A DNA stretch of 64,000 nt from Myxococcales bacterium (lineage in GTDB: Bacteria > Myxococcota_A > Polyangia > Haliangiales > Haliangiaceae): the NCBI GenBank assembly GCA_016706545.1, contig JADJJK010000006.1:219567-283566 (forward strand), written 5' to 3'. Positions within the stretch are counted from its first letter, which is position 1. Each line of letters opens with the position of its first letter. Positions 63,257 through 64,000 of the stretch are shown in pieces. Below the pieces are notes generated by a model that did no database searches, was not told the DNA's origin, and saw nothing but the letters and a program-made list of their open reading frames with translations. The position numbers and the translations under genes are program-made.

Positions 63257-63508
63257 TCACGGGCCATAGCAGGTCAACGCGCCGGAGATCTCGGTGCCGC
63301 AGGGTGGCGCGTCGGGGATGGTCGGCGCGCTGCATGGGGTGCCGGGCGCGACGCAGGACACGGAGCTCTTGCAGGTGCCGTCGAAGACCTGCAGGCAGCG
63401 CTGGCCCGCGGCGCAGGCCTCACAGCGCAGGTCCTTGGCCGCGCTGTCATCACCAGCGCAACCGAGCTTGGGGAGCCAGGCCAACAGGAAGAGGAGCAGG
63501 ATGCGCAT
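63257..63508 (-). CDS. Small Cys-rich lipoprotein
   Basis: An 83-residue exported protein. The hydrophobic N-terminus (MRILLLFLLAWLPKLGC) ends in a lipobox. The mature part has eight further cysteines in a spacing (RCEAC, QRC, GTC, VSC, TPC, PPC, LTC) like small disulfide-rich secreted modules common in myxobacteria. The function is unknown. It is followed on the same strand by the rhodanese gene after 46 bp, and the two may be cotranscribed. Confidence 0.7.
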   Translation of the reverse strand: MRILLLFLLAWLPKLGCAGDDSAAKDLRCEACAAGQRCLQVFDGTCKSSVSCVAPGTPCSAPTIPDAPPCGTEISGALTCYGP

Positions 63509-63757
63509 GCGGCCATCATCGCAAGAATCCCCGCAGGTGGGGGCGCAGCTAGCCTGGTTCCACAGGAGCGCAGTCGTGTGTGATCTTGGCTGCACCACGC
63601 GCGGCGGGAGCCCCGGGCCCGCGAGCGCGCCTGCGCGCCTGGCCGCCTGCGCGCCTGCGCGCCGGCCTGCCTGCCCGGGCGCCGCGGCGGACCTTTGCTG
63701 GACATTGCCAGCCTCTCCGAGCAGCGCGCGGCGCGCTGGCCGTGCAAGCTCTCGCGT

Positions 63758-64000
63758 ATGAGGCTGTCCACTACCGCCGAGCGCGTGGCCGCGTCGAGCC
63801 TGGGCCACGCCGGGATCCCTCGGGGCCAGGCCTCTCGCTCGCCCGGGATCCCGGGCCAGGTGGCAGTCGCCGCCAGCCCAGCGCCCAGGAGATTGGCACC
63901 GCGCCCGTTCTCCGCGCGCTATCGCGCGATGCGCGCGCGCTGGAACGCGGAGTGGTGGAGCATCGCGTTTGGCGGCCCGGTGGGCAACCTGCGTCGCCGC
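63758..64000 (+). CDS. Start of an unrecognised gene (3' end outside window)
   Basis: From ATG 63758 a frame stays open for 81 codons to the window edge. The first 50 residues are Ser/Ala/Pro/Arg-rich; then RPFSARYRAMRARWNAEWWS and IAFGGPVGN look like ordinary protein. No ribosome-binding site is clear and nothing identifies the function. The 249 bp before it contain short GCGCCTGC-type direct repeats (63624-63680) and no other gene. Confidence 0.4.
   Translation, partial: MRLSTTAERVAASSLGHAGIPRGQASRSPGIPGQVAVAASPAPRRLAPRPFSARYRAMRARWNAEWWSIAFGGPVGNLRRR

Overview
The window is 64 kb of very GC-rich, densely packed bacterial chromosome. The gene set points to a myxobacterium or close relative (Myxococcota). 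It contains a Ser/Thr protein kinase with an N-terminal zinc ribbon, TPR/PEGA proteins, many lipoproteins, a periplasmic-propeller hybrid histidine kinase, and an alternative complex III plus caa3 oxidase cluster. The assignment is by inference from gene content and base composition; no rRNA, tRNA, CRISPR array, insertion sequence or phage gene was recognised.

Layout. 1-10.1 kb: a partial membrane protein, two TFIIB-type zinc-ribbon proteins, a hybrid sensor kinase, a NadR-like ATPase, and korAB (2-oxoacid:ferredoxin oxidoreductase). 10.3-14.6 kb: a SEC-C protein, a lipoprotein, a ThrE-type exporter and a second lipoprotein. 15-22 kb: ribonuclease E/G, a TPR/PEGA protein, a lipoprotein and a Ser/Thr kinase, all rightward. 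22.2-31.2 kb: a secreted protein of unknown function, two adjacent genes that together look like a divided copper amine oxidase, a three-subunit molybdenum hydroxylase, and an apparently frameshifted membrane protein. 31.2-34.6 kb: a large polytopic membrane protein and a PfkB sugar kinase. 34.7-41 kb: an NAD salvage operon (pncB-prs-nadE-nrtR-pncA) with a candidate NrtR operator. 41.9-55.9 kb: alternative complex III (actA, actB, actC, an actD-actE fusion, actF), a small membrane protein, SCO, and caa3 oxidase subunits II, I, III and IV. 56-64 kb: an amidase, a membrane protein, an M28 peptidase, a YdcF protein, a PPP-family phosphatase, a rhodanese lipoprotein, a small Cys-rich lipoprotein, and the start of an unrecognised gene.

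How the genes work together. The respiratory block is a complete quinol-to-oxygen branch: ACIII oxidises quinol and passes electrons through its own cytochromes to the cytochrome c domain fused to CoxB; SCO serves CuA assembly. The NAD block converts nicotinamide to nicotinate (PncA), then to nicotinate mononucleotide (PncB, with PRPP from Prs), and amidates deamido-NAD (NadE) under a Nudix-type regulator; the adenylyltransferase NadD is not in the window. The amine-oxidase-like pair and the molybdenum hydroxylase could form an amine to aldehyde to acid route, which is an inference from adjacency.

Non-coding structure is unusually rich. Short exact or near-exact tandem arrays (11-bp at 11.6 and 56.0 kb, 7-bp at 22.1 kb) sit only between convergent gene ends. 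A 27-bp sequence occurs twice with one mismatch (6.75 and 41.08 kb). A 16-bp-arm perfect palindrome contains the pncA stop codon.
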